A stretch of DNA of 64,000 nucleotides from F23-B02 sp946405205 (lineage in GTDB: Bacteria; Bacillota; Clostridia; Oscillospirales; Oscillospiraceae), in the NCBI GenBank assembly GCA_946405205.1, contig CAMJGL010000002.1:1-64000 (forward strand), given 5' to 3'. This document shows, in pieces, positions 9,665 through 17,663 of the stretch (position 1 is the stretch's first letter; each line of letters opens with the position of its first letter). The notes below the pieces were generated by a model. It was not told the DNA's origin, did no database searches, and saw only the letters and a list, made by a program, of their open reading frames with translations. The position numbers and the translations under genes are program-made.

Positions 9665-9680
9665 AGAAATATATTTAATT

Positions 9681-9709
9681 AGTATATCAACAAGAACCTA
9701 CCCCGTCAA
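9681..9709 (-). promoter_or_regulatory. Promoter of the methionine operon, near-leaderless
   Basis: Minus strand TTGACG (9709-9704), 17-bp spacer, TATACT (9686-9681). Transcription would begin near 9674, about 10 nt before the ATG. No S-box riboswitch or T-box is visible, and there is no room for one downstream of this promoter. Confidence 0.65.
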
Positions 9710-9767
9710 TAGGTTTTCCGCGCTATCGGCCCCGCGTTTTGTGTCGAACAAAAAATTTGAGAAGGGC

Positions 9768-9796
9768 TTGACTTGAGTGCGCGGCTGTGGTATTAT
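9768..9796 (+). promoter_or_regulatory. Promoter of the initiator tRNA gene
   Basis: TTGACT (9768-9773), exactly 17 bp, TATTAT (9791-9796), 26 bp before the mature tRNA 5' end. Consistent with a strong housekeeping promoter for a single-gene transcript. Confidence 0.75.
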
Positions 9797-9822
9797 ATAT
9801 AAGCTCTGAAGAGCAGGGATAT

Positions 9823-9899
<77 letters not shown>

Positions 9900-9905
9900 A
9901 ATCAG

Positions 9906-9944
9906 TTACCGTTGTTGATACAATTTCAACAACGGTAATTTTTT
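9906..9944 (+). terminator. Rho-independent terminator of tRNA-fMet
   Basis: A perfect 13-bp stem (TTACCGTTGTTGA with its complement at 9926-9938), a 7-nt loop and a six-T run. A near copy of the hairpin recurs at 10451, and a related one lies at 10666. Confidence 0.9.
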
Positions 9945-10153
9945 ATTTGTTACCGTTCTGGGGATGTATTTGGCATGAAACCGGGGATATTTCGAACATT
10001 TCCGGTCATAAGCAAATTGTATACCCGGATTTAATGCGGCCATGGTCTGAAAAGACAGGGCTTGGTAAAATGACAATCGTTATAAGAATATAAACGATAA
10101 ATTATTATTTTCTATATACACAGAACCGCCCATGGCTGGGAGCAACCCCGGAT

Positions 10154-10513
10154 ATGGACGGTTTTATAATGATACCCATGGGACAGAAAGGACAAAAGTG
10201 GTTTGCTGATTATGATATTTCCCAAAGTGTCAGTGCAGACACAAAGACTGATCAAGTAATCCCTGAGGCAACAACAATTACAGAAGAAAAAGCGAAGACC
10301 GTATCTGTTGCAGACAATTCCCAAGAAGAGAAAGTTCAAACACCGAGAGTAGTCGTTGCTCAGCCCGAGGAAAAGGTTCCCGCAGACATGATAGCATATC
10401 TTACTGAGTTGCTTGGGAAAGCTGCTAAAGTTACAACCGTTGTCAAATCTGTTACCGTTGTTGATACAATATCAGCAACGGTAACTTTTTCTTTATTGCG
10501 GCAGTTCCGGTAA
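10154..10513 (+). CDS. Doubtful small ORF running into a terminator hairpin
   Basis: A 119-codon open frame that I do not recognise. Residues ~30-70 are rich in Thr, Glu and Lys. No convincing ribosome site precedes the ATG. The last ~20 codons are the terminator-like hairpin at 10451-10490 read as protein, which is unusual for a real C-terminus, so this may be gene debris or sequence duplicated along with the tRNA terminator. The surrounding 9945-10510 stretch is more AT-rich than the neighbouring genes and holds nothing else I can identify. Confidence 0.25.
   Translation: MDGFIMIPMGQKGQKWFADYDISQSVSADTKTDQVIPEATTITEEKAKTVSVADNSQEEKVQTPRVVVAQPEEKVPADMIAYLTELLGKAAKVTTVVKSVTVVDTISATVTFSLLRQFR
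10451..10490 (+). terminator. Terminator-like hairpin, second copy
   Basis: A 15-bp stem with one G-T wobble (GTTACCGTTGTTGAT with 10471-10485), loop ACAAT, five T. The 5' arm and its preceding AAATC match the tRNA terminator at 9906 almost base for base. Confidence 0.7.
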
Positions 10514-10552
10514 CTGATCAAGCCTGTTTTAACATATCAGAAGGAACACGAT

Positions 10553-10657
10553 ATGCTCTCCTTTGCTCCCTTATCCTACCCTTATACGTCCCGGCGCGAT
10601 CCGGTGTATGCCGCGCGCGGACGGCTGCGTATTGGGTTATTGATGAGCGCTATGTAA
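10553..10657 (+). pseudogene. N-terminal remnant resembling gamma-glutamyltransferase
   Basis: 34 codons after AAGGAAC and an ATG. Residues 5-25 include YPYTSRRDPVYAARGRL, which resembles the conserved N-terminus of Ggt-family proteins (YPYxSRRxVVYAxxG). The match then stops and the frame ends in TAA just before the hairpin at 10666. A full Ggt has about 530 residues, so only the first 5% would remain. The family call is from memory of the motif and is tentative. Confidence 0.4.
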
Positions 10658-10665
10658 AATAAATC

Positions 10666-10701
10666 ACCGCTGCTGATATAATATCGGCAGCGGTATTTTT
10701 T
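10666..10701 (+). terminator. Rho-independent terminator, third related hairpin
   Basis: A 12-bp stem (ACCGCTGCTGAT with 10683-10694, one wobble), AT-rich loop, six T. It separates the debris upstream from the sensor operon starting at 10819. Confidence 0.8.
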
Positions 10702-10718
10702 GCGAAATCCAGAAAAAA

Positions 10719-10749
10719 ACTATCCTTTTGTGTGGGGCGATTATATAAT
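10719..10749 (+). promoter_or_regulatory. Putative operator and -10 of the first sensor operon
   Basis: A 21-bp box at 10719-10739 with the pattern ACTA-N2-CTTT-N-G-N-GTGGGG-N-G is matched at 16 of 21 positions by 14618-14638 upstream of the FtsK-like gene. TATAAT follows at 10744-10749. No good -35 precedes it, which fits an activator-dependent promoter. Regulation by the LuxR-type protein encoded at 13471 is inference. Confidence 0.4.
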
Positions 10750-10818
10750 TATTCCTATATCATAGAATAAATAATTACGCCTGTTTTTCGCAGGGCGCAA
10801 AAAGGAGGGGTACTGAAA

Positions 10819-12480
10819 ATGACGGCTCGGCAAAGGCAACTGCGCCTGAATATTTTAGCGTTCCTTCTGTTATTCTCAGTGTCTCTTTACCGGCAGCTCA
10901 GCCTGAGATACCTGCCGGATGACGTTTTCAGAACGTATATTTTATACGCCTGCTATGTGCTCCTGATCGGGGCGTGGATCGTGTCCATAAATGCCCGAAT
11001 CACCCAAAAAAGCATGCGGCTGTTCCTCACGCTGGAGGCCGTTGTCATGCTTATCGGGCTGAGCATCCGCTTTCTTCAGGACACCTTCTGGTACGACAAC
11101 ATACCCCTCATGAGGGTGAGCGGGATGTATATAGAGTCCACGCTTTTAGTGGGGCTGACATTTGGTATCTTTGCCTCGCTGGGCATCGGGCAATGGGATA
11201 ATTATCGCCCGCCGAGGAAATGGCTGCTTCTGCTTATCCCGGTCATCGCGATGACATTTTTGAGCGTCACGGATGAGAGCCGCCACTTTATGTTCTACAT
11301 CATCCCGGACGAGCCTCAGCCCAATTTGAATTTCCATCCCAACGTCGGTCTGTTTTTGATGGTCGGGCTGGCGATTGCTTTGATGATCGTCCGCATTTTC
11401 CTCATATACCGGAGAAACCGCATTATACTGCACAGCCGCTTCCTCAGATGGTTCATCCCGTTTCTCGAACCGTTTCTTATCGTCGTCTTTTCCTTCACCT
11501 TTTTCCTGGTCTCGCTGGGGCTGCTGCCCGAGGAAGCGCAAATCGAAGTCATCGAGCTTTTCGCGAGGATATACTACATTGAAGTGCTGACATGGGAGAT
11601 ATATATCTACATCGGTCTTGTGCCCATCAGCACCAAATATCCGGAGATATTCAGGCACGCGACGGTCGGGATGCAGATAATCGGCAACGACGGCAGCACT
11701 CTTTTGTCTGAGGCCGCAACAGAGGTCTCGCCCGAGCAGCTTGATGCCCTGACGCGCCAGGAGCATATTATCGTGCAGCCGGGAAAGGAGCTGCATATGC
11801 ACAGCTTCCCCGGCGGGGCGCTGCTCTGGAACAAGGATATATCGCTCCTGCAAAAAACCATTGACGAGCTCAACCAGAGCGCGGAAACTCTGGCGCAGGA
11901 GGGCGCGCTTTTGGACGAGGAGCTGAAAACAAAAAGCGAGGAGGCAAGCCTGCTCGCGAAAAACCAGATCTATGACGAGCTGACCAAAGATGTAAAGGAT
12001 CAGCTCTGGCTGATGAAGGAGATCACGAAAAAGCGCGACACAGGAAAGAGCAGCGTGCAGCTCCTCCGCAGCCTTTGCCTGCTCGGAACTTATATAAAGC
12101 GGCGCTGCAACCTGCTGCTTATCCAAAAGGAAACGGGCGCAATTTGCGATGACGATCTGCTGCTGAGCTTTCAAGGCATGGTGTCGGCAATGAACATGAT
12201 CGGCATCCGCTCTGAGCTGGATTGGCATTCCGACAAGCGCTTTTCCCCCGGATTTTCCGTCTGTTTTTTCGATGCGCTGGAGCTTCTGCTGGAGTATGAG
12301 CGCTTTTCCGTGGGCGAAATGCTTATCTCCGCCGAGCGTGGGCGGGCGCGCTTTGCCGTCACGGGCTCTACCATGAATTCGCCGGAGGCGTTTGTGCAGT
12401 TGATCTGTGCAAAAGGCTATCCCGCCTCGTGCCGGGACATACCGGGCGGCTATGAGATCATCCTAACGGAGGGGAAGTGA
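10819..12480 (+). CDS. Seven-helix membrane sensor with degenerate kinase-like tail
   Basis: A 553-residue protein; ATG preceded by AGGAGGGG. Residues ~10-280 contain about seven or eight hydrophobic helices, like the histidine-kinase 7TM sensor region. A short PAS-like stretch follows, then a coiled coil (~345-395, rich in Glu, Leu and Ala), then a region laid out like a dimerisation helix and ATP-binding domain but without an H-box histidine in an HD context, an N-box or a GxG loop. I read it as the membrane half of a split sensor: this pseudokinase perceives a signal, and the soluble kinase encoded next supplies catalysis. Its GTGA junction with that gene means translational coupling. A paralogue with the same layout is at 29111. 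Confidence 0.75.
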   Translation: MTARQRQLRLNILAFLLLFSVSLYRQLSLRYLPDDVFRTYILYACYVLLIGAWIVSINARITQKSMRLFLTLEAVVMLIGLSIRFLQDTFWYDNIPLMRVSGMYIESTLLVGLTFGIFASLGIGQWDNYRPPRKWLLLLIPVIAMTFLSVTDESRHFMFYIIPDEPQPNLNFHPNVGLFLMVGLAIALMIVRIFLIYRRNRIILHSRFLRWFIPFLEPFLIVVFSFTFFLVSLGLLPEEAQIEVIELFARIYYIEVLTWEIYIYIGLVPISTKYPEIFRHATVGMQIIGNDGSTLLSEAATEVSPEQLDALTRQEHIIVQPGKELHMHSFPGGALLWNKDISLLQKTIDELNQSAETLAQEGALLDEELKTKSEEASLLAKNQIYDELTKDVKDQLWLMKEITKKRDTGKSSVQLLRSLCLLGTYIKRRCNLLLIQKETGAICDDDLLLSFQGMVSAMNMIGIRSELDWHSDKRFSPGFSVCFFDALELLLEYERFSVGEMLISAERGRARFAVTGSTMNSPEAFVQLICAKGYPASCRDIPGGYEIILTEGK

Positions 12481-13466
12481 CTGATATGTTTCGCAGGCTG
12501 AGAGAGCGTTATCGCATGTCCCGCGCGATCCGAAGCGCTATCGATTCGTACCCCGACGGGATCTGCTTCGCCGCGGCCGACGGACGGCCAATTTTGGCAA
12601 ACAAGACGATAAACTCCGTTTGCTATGAGCTCACGGGGCACACGGTCACGAACGCCGACTCGATGTGGCAGGATCTTGAGAGCCGAGCGCTGCCGAGAGA
12701 GGCGGAGGAGCCGACGCAGGATATCCTCCTTTGCCGGCTCAGGGACGGGGCAATCTGGCAGTTCCAGCGGAAAAATCTCATCATTGACCGGGCGAAGATA
12801 ACGCAGTTTGAAGCCTCGGACATCACGGAACTCTACCACTACCGCAACCGCCTGCGGGAGAACAACATCTGCGTGTCCGAGCTGCATGACAGGCAGCGGG
12901 AGCTGCTGAAAAACATCGTCCAGAACAACATGGATAAAGAGCTTCTGCGCGCGAAAATGCGCATACACGATAATTTCGGGCGGCTGCTCATCATGACGGA
13001 AAACGCACTCGCGGACAACAGCTCCGAGATGAGCGAGCGAGAGCTGTTCTCGGCCTGGGAGAACGTCATTTCGGACATGGAAAACGCGGCCATCGTGCCC
13101 GAGGCGAGGGACGCGTCGCCGCAAAACGAGCTTGTTCAGGTCGCCGATCTCATCGGCTGCCGGGTGGAGTTTGAGGGCAGGCAGCCCAGGGAGCGAAAGG
13201 CACTGCTGCTTCTGTACGCGGCCATCCGCGAGGCGCTGACAAACGCCGTCAAGCACGCCGGAGCGGACAAGCTCACGATAATTATAGATGAGGCGGACAG
13301 CAAATACCACGTCCGCATTTTGAGCAACGGCCACCCCGGCAGCCCGCCAATACGCGAGGGCAGCGGGCTCACAAATCTGCGCAAAAGGCTGGAGCAGGAG
13401 GGTGCGACGCTCGATTATCGCTATGAAAACGGCGTCGAGCTCGTGCTGACCATTCCAAAGGAGTGA
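12477..13466 (+). CDS. Soluble sensor histidine kinase, module 1
   Basis: A 329-residue NarL-type kinase. Residues ~20-115 look like a PAS domain ending EASDITELYHYRNRL. The H-box is MRIHDNFGRLL, with H164 as phosphoacceptor. The N-box is REALTNAVKHAGA (~255) and the G-box EGSGLTNLRKRL (~300). No membrane helix. The start is GTG at 12477, giving a GTGA overlap with the upstream stop; ATG at 12486 is possible, but the paralogue at 30766 uses the same GTGA junction. GGAGGGG precedes. Its partner regulator starts 4 bp after its stop codon. Confidence 0.88.
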   Translation: MTDMFRRLRERYRMSRAIRSAIDSYPDGICFAAADGRPILANKTINSVCYELTGHTVTNADSMWQDLESRALPREAEEPTQDILLCRLRDGAIWQFQRKNLIIDRAKITQFEASDITELYHYRNRLRENNICVSELHDRQRELLKNIVQNNMDKELLRAKMRIHDNFGRLLIMTENALADNSSEMSERELFSAWENVISDMENAAIVPEARDASPQNELVQVADLIGCRVEFEGRQPRERKALLLLYAAIREALTNAVKHAGADKLTIIIDEADSKYHVRILSNGHPGSPPIREGSGLTNLRKRLEQEGATLDYRYENGVELVLTIPKE

Positions 13467-13470
13467 TACC

Positions 13471-14094
13471 ATGGTAAACGTTTTAATTGTGGAGGATTCC
13501 CGGATATCCAGAGAATCGTTTGAGCGGCAGCTTGCCGCTTCCCCGGATTTCATCGTGCTTGCCGCCATAGAGAACGCCGCCAACGCGGAAATCGCCTGCA
13601 TGCGCAACAAAATCGACCTCGTTTTAATGGATGTCTGCACCGCCGACGACGAATCCGGGCTTGAGGCGGCGGCAAGGATCAAGAAAAACTATCCCCGCGT
13701 CAAGGTCATAGTCATGACCTCCATGCCAGAGCATTCGTTTTTGCAGAAGGCGCGGCTGAGCGGCTGCGACAGCTTCTGGTACAAGGAATACGGCAGCGTA
13801 GATCTTATCGACATTTGCAGAAGGACATTGAGCGGCGAGCGGGTATGGCCGGAGGAGACCCCGGTGCTGCGCATCGGCCTTGCAAGGAGCGACGAGTTTA
13901 CAGACCGCGAACTGGACGTGATACGCACGATAGCCCAGGGCATGAGATATGAGGAGATATCCGAGGCGCTCTGCATGTCCGTCAACACCGTGAAATACCA
14001 TATTCGGAACATACTGCAAAAAACGGGCTTTCACAGCACCGTTCAGCTCATATCCGAGGTCGTTGAAAAAAGACTCGTGCTGCCTAAGTACTGA
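13471..14094 (+). CDS. LuxR/NarL-family response regulator, module 1
   Basis: 207 residues. The receiver domain (1-~120) has acidic residues in VEDS and the phosphoacceptor aspartate in VDLVLMDVCTADDESG (~D54), with MTS and KE around the usual Thr and Lys positions. The C-terminal ~65 residues are a LuxR-type HTH (FTDRELDVIRTIAQGM, EEISEALCMSVNTVKYHI). The unusual LMDVC-T-x-x-DESG string is shared with the regulator at 31716, showing common ancestry. It is the last gene of module 1; the putative operators at 10719 and 14618 are candidate targets. Confidence 0.92.
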   Translation: MVNVLIVEDSRISRESFERQLAASPDFIVLAAIENAANAEIACMRNKIDLVLMDVCTADDESGLEAAARIKKNYPRVKVIVMTSMPEHSFLQKARLSGCDSFWYKEYGSVDLIDICRRTLSGERVWPEETPVLRIGLARSDEFTDRELDVIRTIAQGMRYEEISEALCMSVNTVKYHIRNILQKTGFHSTVQLISEVVEKRLVLPKY

Positions 14095-14146
14095 AAAGCA
14101 GAAGAGTTAAAAAACGCCTTGACGATAATCAATGCGCATAAAACAA

Positions 14147-14177
14147 CGGAGCAGTTCACTCGACTGCCTCCGATTTT
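14147..14177 (+). terminator. Probable terminator after module 1
   Basis: Stem CGGAGCAG / CTG(C)CTCCG with one bulged C and loop TTCACTCGA, followed by ATTTTATA. The short T-run makes it moderate. Confidence 0.55.
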
Positions 14178-14218
14178 ATATACAAGCAATTAAGAGCGCG
14201 AGTGCAATAGAGATGATT

Positions 14219-14612
14219 ACCGCTCTCACCGGTCGGGCAGCGGCAAAGACGATATCCGCCGGACTTAACGAGGATTGCTCTGCGGCAGTAGCCGCCACCT
14301 CATCCGGCTCGCCGTAGGCGACCCACCTTCCCCTCAAGGGGAAGGCTTTTTTTATCCGTTTCTACGCTTCATGTTGTCTCTTTTGCCATAACCCTACCGG
14401 TGAAGTTTAAACTAATCTTCATTGCACTCGCGTATTTAATTAGAACGTCAGAATAAAGGCCAAATTCAAGCCTTCCCCTTGAGGGGAAGGTGTCGGCGCA
14501 AGCCGACGAATGAGGTGTTTTTTTAATCCGTTGCTATATTTTAAGTATTTGCTTTTGCGTCAGCCCGACCGGACGGCGGAAAAAGAGACAACATGAAGCG
14601 TAGCAACGGTTT
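14219..14612. repeat. Nested inverted palindromic repeats
   Basis: The 600-bp gap before the FtsK-like gene has no gene. It holds two inverted copies of an element with a CTTCCCCTCAAGGGGAAGG core plus a flank ending in ACCTCAT (14296-14348 plus orientation; 14468-14519 inverted), and a second inverted pair, TTCTACGCTTCATGTTGTCT-like, at 14356-14386 and 14576-14607. A CACCGGTCGGGCAGCGGC segment at 14227-14244 resembles one in the repeat arrays near 51 kb. This looks like stacked MITE-like insertions. Confidence 0.75.
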
Positions 14613-14617
14613 AAAAG

Positions 14618-14662
14618 ACTACACTTTCGGGTGGGGTGTTTTCGCTTTATTATCTATATAAT
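14618..14662 (+). promoter_or_regulatory. Putative operator and -10 upstream of the FtsK-like gene
   Basis: Box 14618-14638 (ACTACACTTTCGGGTGGGG and two more bases) matches the box before module 1 at 16 of 21 positions; TATAAT lies at 14657-14662, and GGGAGG at 14686 serves the TTG start. No recognisable -35, which suggests activation. Confidence 0.45.
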
Positions 14663-14700
14663 TATGCAGAATATGCTGATACGCTGGGAGGCGAATAAAC

Positions 14701-17118
14701 TTGGACGTTTTGGATGTTTGCAGCAGCTTTTCCGTCGGAGATAAAGAAAAACTGAGCGCGGATTTCATCGGACGTGGAAACCTTTGGATAAACAATGTCT
14801 ATAACGCTTCCGTGAATGATCTTGCCCGCTACGTTTTGTGCGAGGCGATCTTCAAAACCGCGCCCGGGCAGCTTTCCATACTGGGATATGACGGCGACCT
14901 CTCCGGCGTGTTCGCGCCCTTTGCCGCACTCTCAGCCGGAGAATCACGCATCCTCAATTTTATAACGGACGAAAAGCAGCTAATGCCAAAGCTCAGGGAT
15001 CTCCAGCAGCAGATATTGGCGGTGCAGAATGTCATTCAGGGGCGCGAAAATTCGCTTATTGAGTTTCGCAAGCGCGTGCAGCGCTCAATAGAGGGCTACA
15101 AGCTTGTGGTGCTCTCCATGGACATGGGTCTTATAAATTCGGAGCTTATGGCGCAGCTATCGCGCCTGATGCGCAGCGGCCCCGCCTTCGGCATCTCGTT
15201 TCTTATAATCTCCACTACATATATAACCCTGCAAACCTCCGACGGCCGCGAGATCGAGAGAAGCATACGCTCGATTGCCCCGAACATCACCGTTTTAGAG
15301 CCGGGGACGGGCAGTGTGTCAATAGAGGGCGGCGGCAGAGCGCCGTATCAGCCCGTGCCTGCGGAGACGATAATCCGGGACAGCGAAGCCTTTGTCGAAA
15401 AGGTTCGCACGGCACAGCTTCCGACGGTGCGCTTTGCCGAGCTGCACGATATGGAGCATTTCTGGACCGAGAGTAGCGTCGACGGCCTGACCTTCTGCGT
15501 CGGCAAATACGGCATAAACAACATGGAGATCACCATCGGCGATGAGATAAATCAGCGCCACAACGCCGTTATAACAGGCGCTGTCGGCCAGGGCAAATCA
15601 AACCTCATTTCCGTTATAATACACAGCCTTTGCATGAGATATTCGCCCAGGGAGCTGCAAATGTACCTGCTCGATTTTAAGGAGGGCGTCACCTTCAAGG
15701 CGTTTTCAAACATCGGACAGCCGGATTATCTGCCCCACGCGAGAACGCTCGGACTCGAGAGCGACGTCAGCTTCGGCCTTGCGGTGCTAAATTCCCTTTT
15801 CCACGAATACCAGAGCCGCATGAAGCTGTTGAAAGAGAAAAACATGAAAAGCATCCGCGAGCTGCGGCTGCGCTTTCCCGAGATAGAAATGCCGCGCATA
15901 GTCGTTATCATCGACGAATTTCAGATGATGTTCGGCGACGATAACCAGACCGGGCAGAAGATAGCCGATATGCTCGAAAAATCGGTGCGATTATTCCGCG
16001 CGGCGGGTATACATTTTATCCTCGCCTCGCAGACGCTGAGCGACAGCAGGGCGCTGGCGAACAATAAAGAGAGCATTTTCGGCCAGATACCCATCCGCAT
16101 CGCGCTGAAAAACTCGGAAAGAGAGGCGCGGGAGGTGCTCTCGCAGAATAACCCCGCCGCGGCCTATGTCCGCCCGCGAGAATCGGTCGTGAACCTCGAT
16201 TACGGCGAGCTGTCGCAAAACCGCAAAACCGTCATTGCCTTTGCAGACGAGGCGATACTGAGACCCATTCGCCGCAAAATGTGGGAGAGTGCGCGCGGCT
16301 ACACTACCCCGCCCTATGTGTTTGAGAGCGAGCGGCGCATAAGCGTTTCAAACGGCATCGAGACGATCAATGGGCTTCGCAAAACGTCCAAAGTGCCCGT
16401 GGCCGTTATCGGCGATAAAATTTCCATCGACGGGGAGCGCATCGCCCTGCCGATGCTCCATGAGCCGGGGCGGAATATCGCCGTTTTCGGCGCCCCTGAC
16501 GGCGACTGCAATCAGGCCGTCGGCATTCTCCAGAGCGCGGCGGCGTCCCTCGCGGCGCAGCATCCCAAGGGCGACGCCCGCTTCATGTTCTGCGATTTTG
16601 AGGAAGCGGGGCAGAGTTACGAGCGGAAATATCCGCATTTTGCGTTGCTTATGGAAAACCTGGGCTTCTTCATCGAGGATATCCCCCGCGAGCAGTTTTC
16701 CGAGACCATTCAGGAGCTTATGGCTCAGCCGCCGGAGGGCGAGACCGTTTATATATTCGGCTCGACGATGGATCGCTGGGAGTTTGAGCCCGATCCCTTC
16801 GGACAGGCGTCCGTGCTCAAGGAGTTTGTCGAAAAAGGCCCATCCAGGCGGATACATTTCATTGGCTGGTGGGTCAAGGCGTCCAAATTCACGGCTCAGG
16901 TCGCGGGCTTTGGCAATTCCGACGCCTTCAACTCCAAGATCTTTCTGCGCATCGACGAGCGGACGATACAGTCGCTGACAAGTCCGTTCATCCGCTGGTC
17001 TGCGCAGGTAAATCGCGGCCTTATCATCGACGATGTTGAGTTTTCCGAGGAGATGCCGTTCATTCCATACGCGCCGGTGACGCAAGCCGACGCAAACGCA
17101 TTCCGGAATCTAAAATAG
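14701..17118 (+). CDS. FtsK/SpoIIIE-type ATPase with tandem degenerate modules
   Basis: 805 residues, TTG start with GGGAGG nine bases upstream. Three ATPase-like units: residues ~1-190 keep the strand pattern and end of an FtsK fold (SRLMRSGPAFGISFLIIST) but no Walker A; ~255-545 are intact, with Walker A GAVGQGKS (293-300), YLLDFKEGVTFKAF, Walker B IVVIIDEF (D405, E406) and RAAGIHFILASQTL; ~565-790 are degenerate (FGAPDGDCNQ where a P-loop should be). Three tandem modules recall EccC/EssC of type VII secretion, but no N-terminal membrane helices or FHA domains are present and the intact module is the middle one. It heads a tight cluster with small helical proteins and an Hsp70 set, so a substrate-translocating or remodelling motor is inferred rather than a DNA translocase. 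Confidence 0.85.
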   Translation: MDVLDVCSSFSVGDKEKLSADFIGRGNLWINNVYNASVNDLARYVLCEAIFKTAPGQLSILGYDGDLSGVFAPFAALSAGESRILNFITDEKQLMPKLRDLQQQILAVQNVIQGRENSLIEFRKRVQRSIEGYKLVVLSMDMGLINSELMAQLSRLMRSGPAFGISFLIISTTYITLQTSDGREIERSIRSIAPNITVLEPGTGSVSIEGGGRAPYQPVPAETIIRDSEAFVEKVRTAQLPTVRFAELHDMEHFWTESSVDGLTFCVGKYGINNMEITIGDEINQRHNAVITGAVGQGKSNLISVIIHSLCMRYSPRELQMYLLDFKEGVTFKAFSNIGQPDYLPHARTLGLESDVSFGLAVLNSLFHEYQSRMKLLKEKNMKSIRELRLRFPEIEMPRIVVIIDEFQMMFGDDNQTGQKIADMLEKSVRLFRAAGIHFILASQTLSDSRALANNKESIFGQIPIRIALKNSEREAREVLSQNNPAAAYVRPRESVVNLDYGELSQNRKTVIAFADEAILRPIRRKMWESARGYTTPPYVFESERRISVSNGIETINGLRKTSKVPVAVIGDKISIDGERIALPMLHEPGRNIAVFGAPDGDCNQAVGILQSAAASLAAQHPKGDARFMFCDFEEAGQSYERKYPHFALLMENLGFFIEDIPREQFSETIQELMAQPPEGETVYIFGSTMDRWEFEPDPFGQASVLKEFVEKGPSRRIHFIGWWVKASKFTAQVAGFGNSDAFNSKIFLRIDERTIQSLTSPFIRWSAQVNRGLIIDDVEFSEEMPFIPYAPVTQADANAFRNLK

Positions 17119-17130
17119 GAGGAACAAATT

Positions 17131-17388
17131 ATGTCTGCGGTACAGCAAATAATTCAGGCGGTGGGCGCGTCCGAACGCCAGATAGAGGAGCAGATCAGCA
17201 AGCTGACTGCCTACAACGACCAAATAGACAGGGCGATGCAGCAGGTTCAGTCTCAGCTTGCCGGCAGCACCATGTCATACGACCAGAAAATGCTCCAGCA
17301 GCTTCAGCAGACCAAGAAGCAGCTTGAGGACACCATAAAAATGCTGCGCACAGCCAAGGAAAAATTGGCTCAGGTTCGCGCGATTTAA
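17131..17388 (+). CDS. Small helical-hairpin protein 1
   Basis: 85 residues, almost wholly helical: two amphipathic helices rich in Gln, Lys and Leu, separated by a turn at about residues 45-50 (AGSTMSYD). No signal peptide, Cys or WXG motif. Size and hairpin form resemble ESAT-6/WXG100 or adaptor proteins of type VII systems, but the sequence does not prove membership. It sits 12 bp after the ATPase gene with AGGAGG before the ATG, and is the first of four such genes in a row. Confidence 0.8.
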   Translation: MSAVQQIIQAVGASERQIEEQISKLTAYNDQIDRAMQQVQSQLAGSTMSYDQKMLQQLQQTKKQLEDTIKMLRTAKEKLAQVRAI

Positions 17389-17400
17389 AAGGAGGAGTTC

Positions 17401-17661
17401 ATGATGGAATTACAGGAACTTGTCGTTTCTATACAGCAGATAAAGGCCAGCTCTTCCGAGCTTTCCGGCATGGTCTCCGCCGCGGGTCAGGGGCTTTCGA
17501 CTCAGGCGCGGAATATTGCGGCTCTCACCCGCCCCAGCCAGAGCGGTCAGCAGGCGGCCATGGCGGTGTCCACCGCGTCTCAGGCGCTCCTGCGCGCGGC
17601 GTCGTCGATGAAAACGCTCGAGCGCACCTGCGATGATTTCATAAACAGCGTGCGGAAATAA
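17401..17661 (+). CDS. Small helical-hairpin protein 2
   Basis: 86 residues; AAGGAGG precedes ATGATG at 17401, and either ATG could serve. Two helices flank a turn with SQSGQQAAMAV near residue 50. Composition is Ser/Ala/Gln-rich like other extended coiled hairpins. The SGQQA string recurs in the fourth small protein (SAGQQAVTEL), hinting that they are diverged paralogues. No known domain recognised. Confidence 0.78.
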   Translation: MMELQELVVSIQQIKASSSELSGMVSAAGQGLSTQARNIAALTRPSQSGQQAAMAVSTASQALLRAASSMKTLERTCDDFINSVRK

Positions 17662-17663
17662 GC

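Noticed and set aside
14701..17118. Chromosomal DNA translocase FtsK/SpoIIIE
   Set aside because: No membrane helices and no gamma winged-helix domain; the neighbours are small helical proteins and chaperones.
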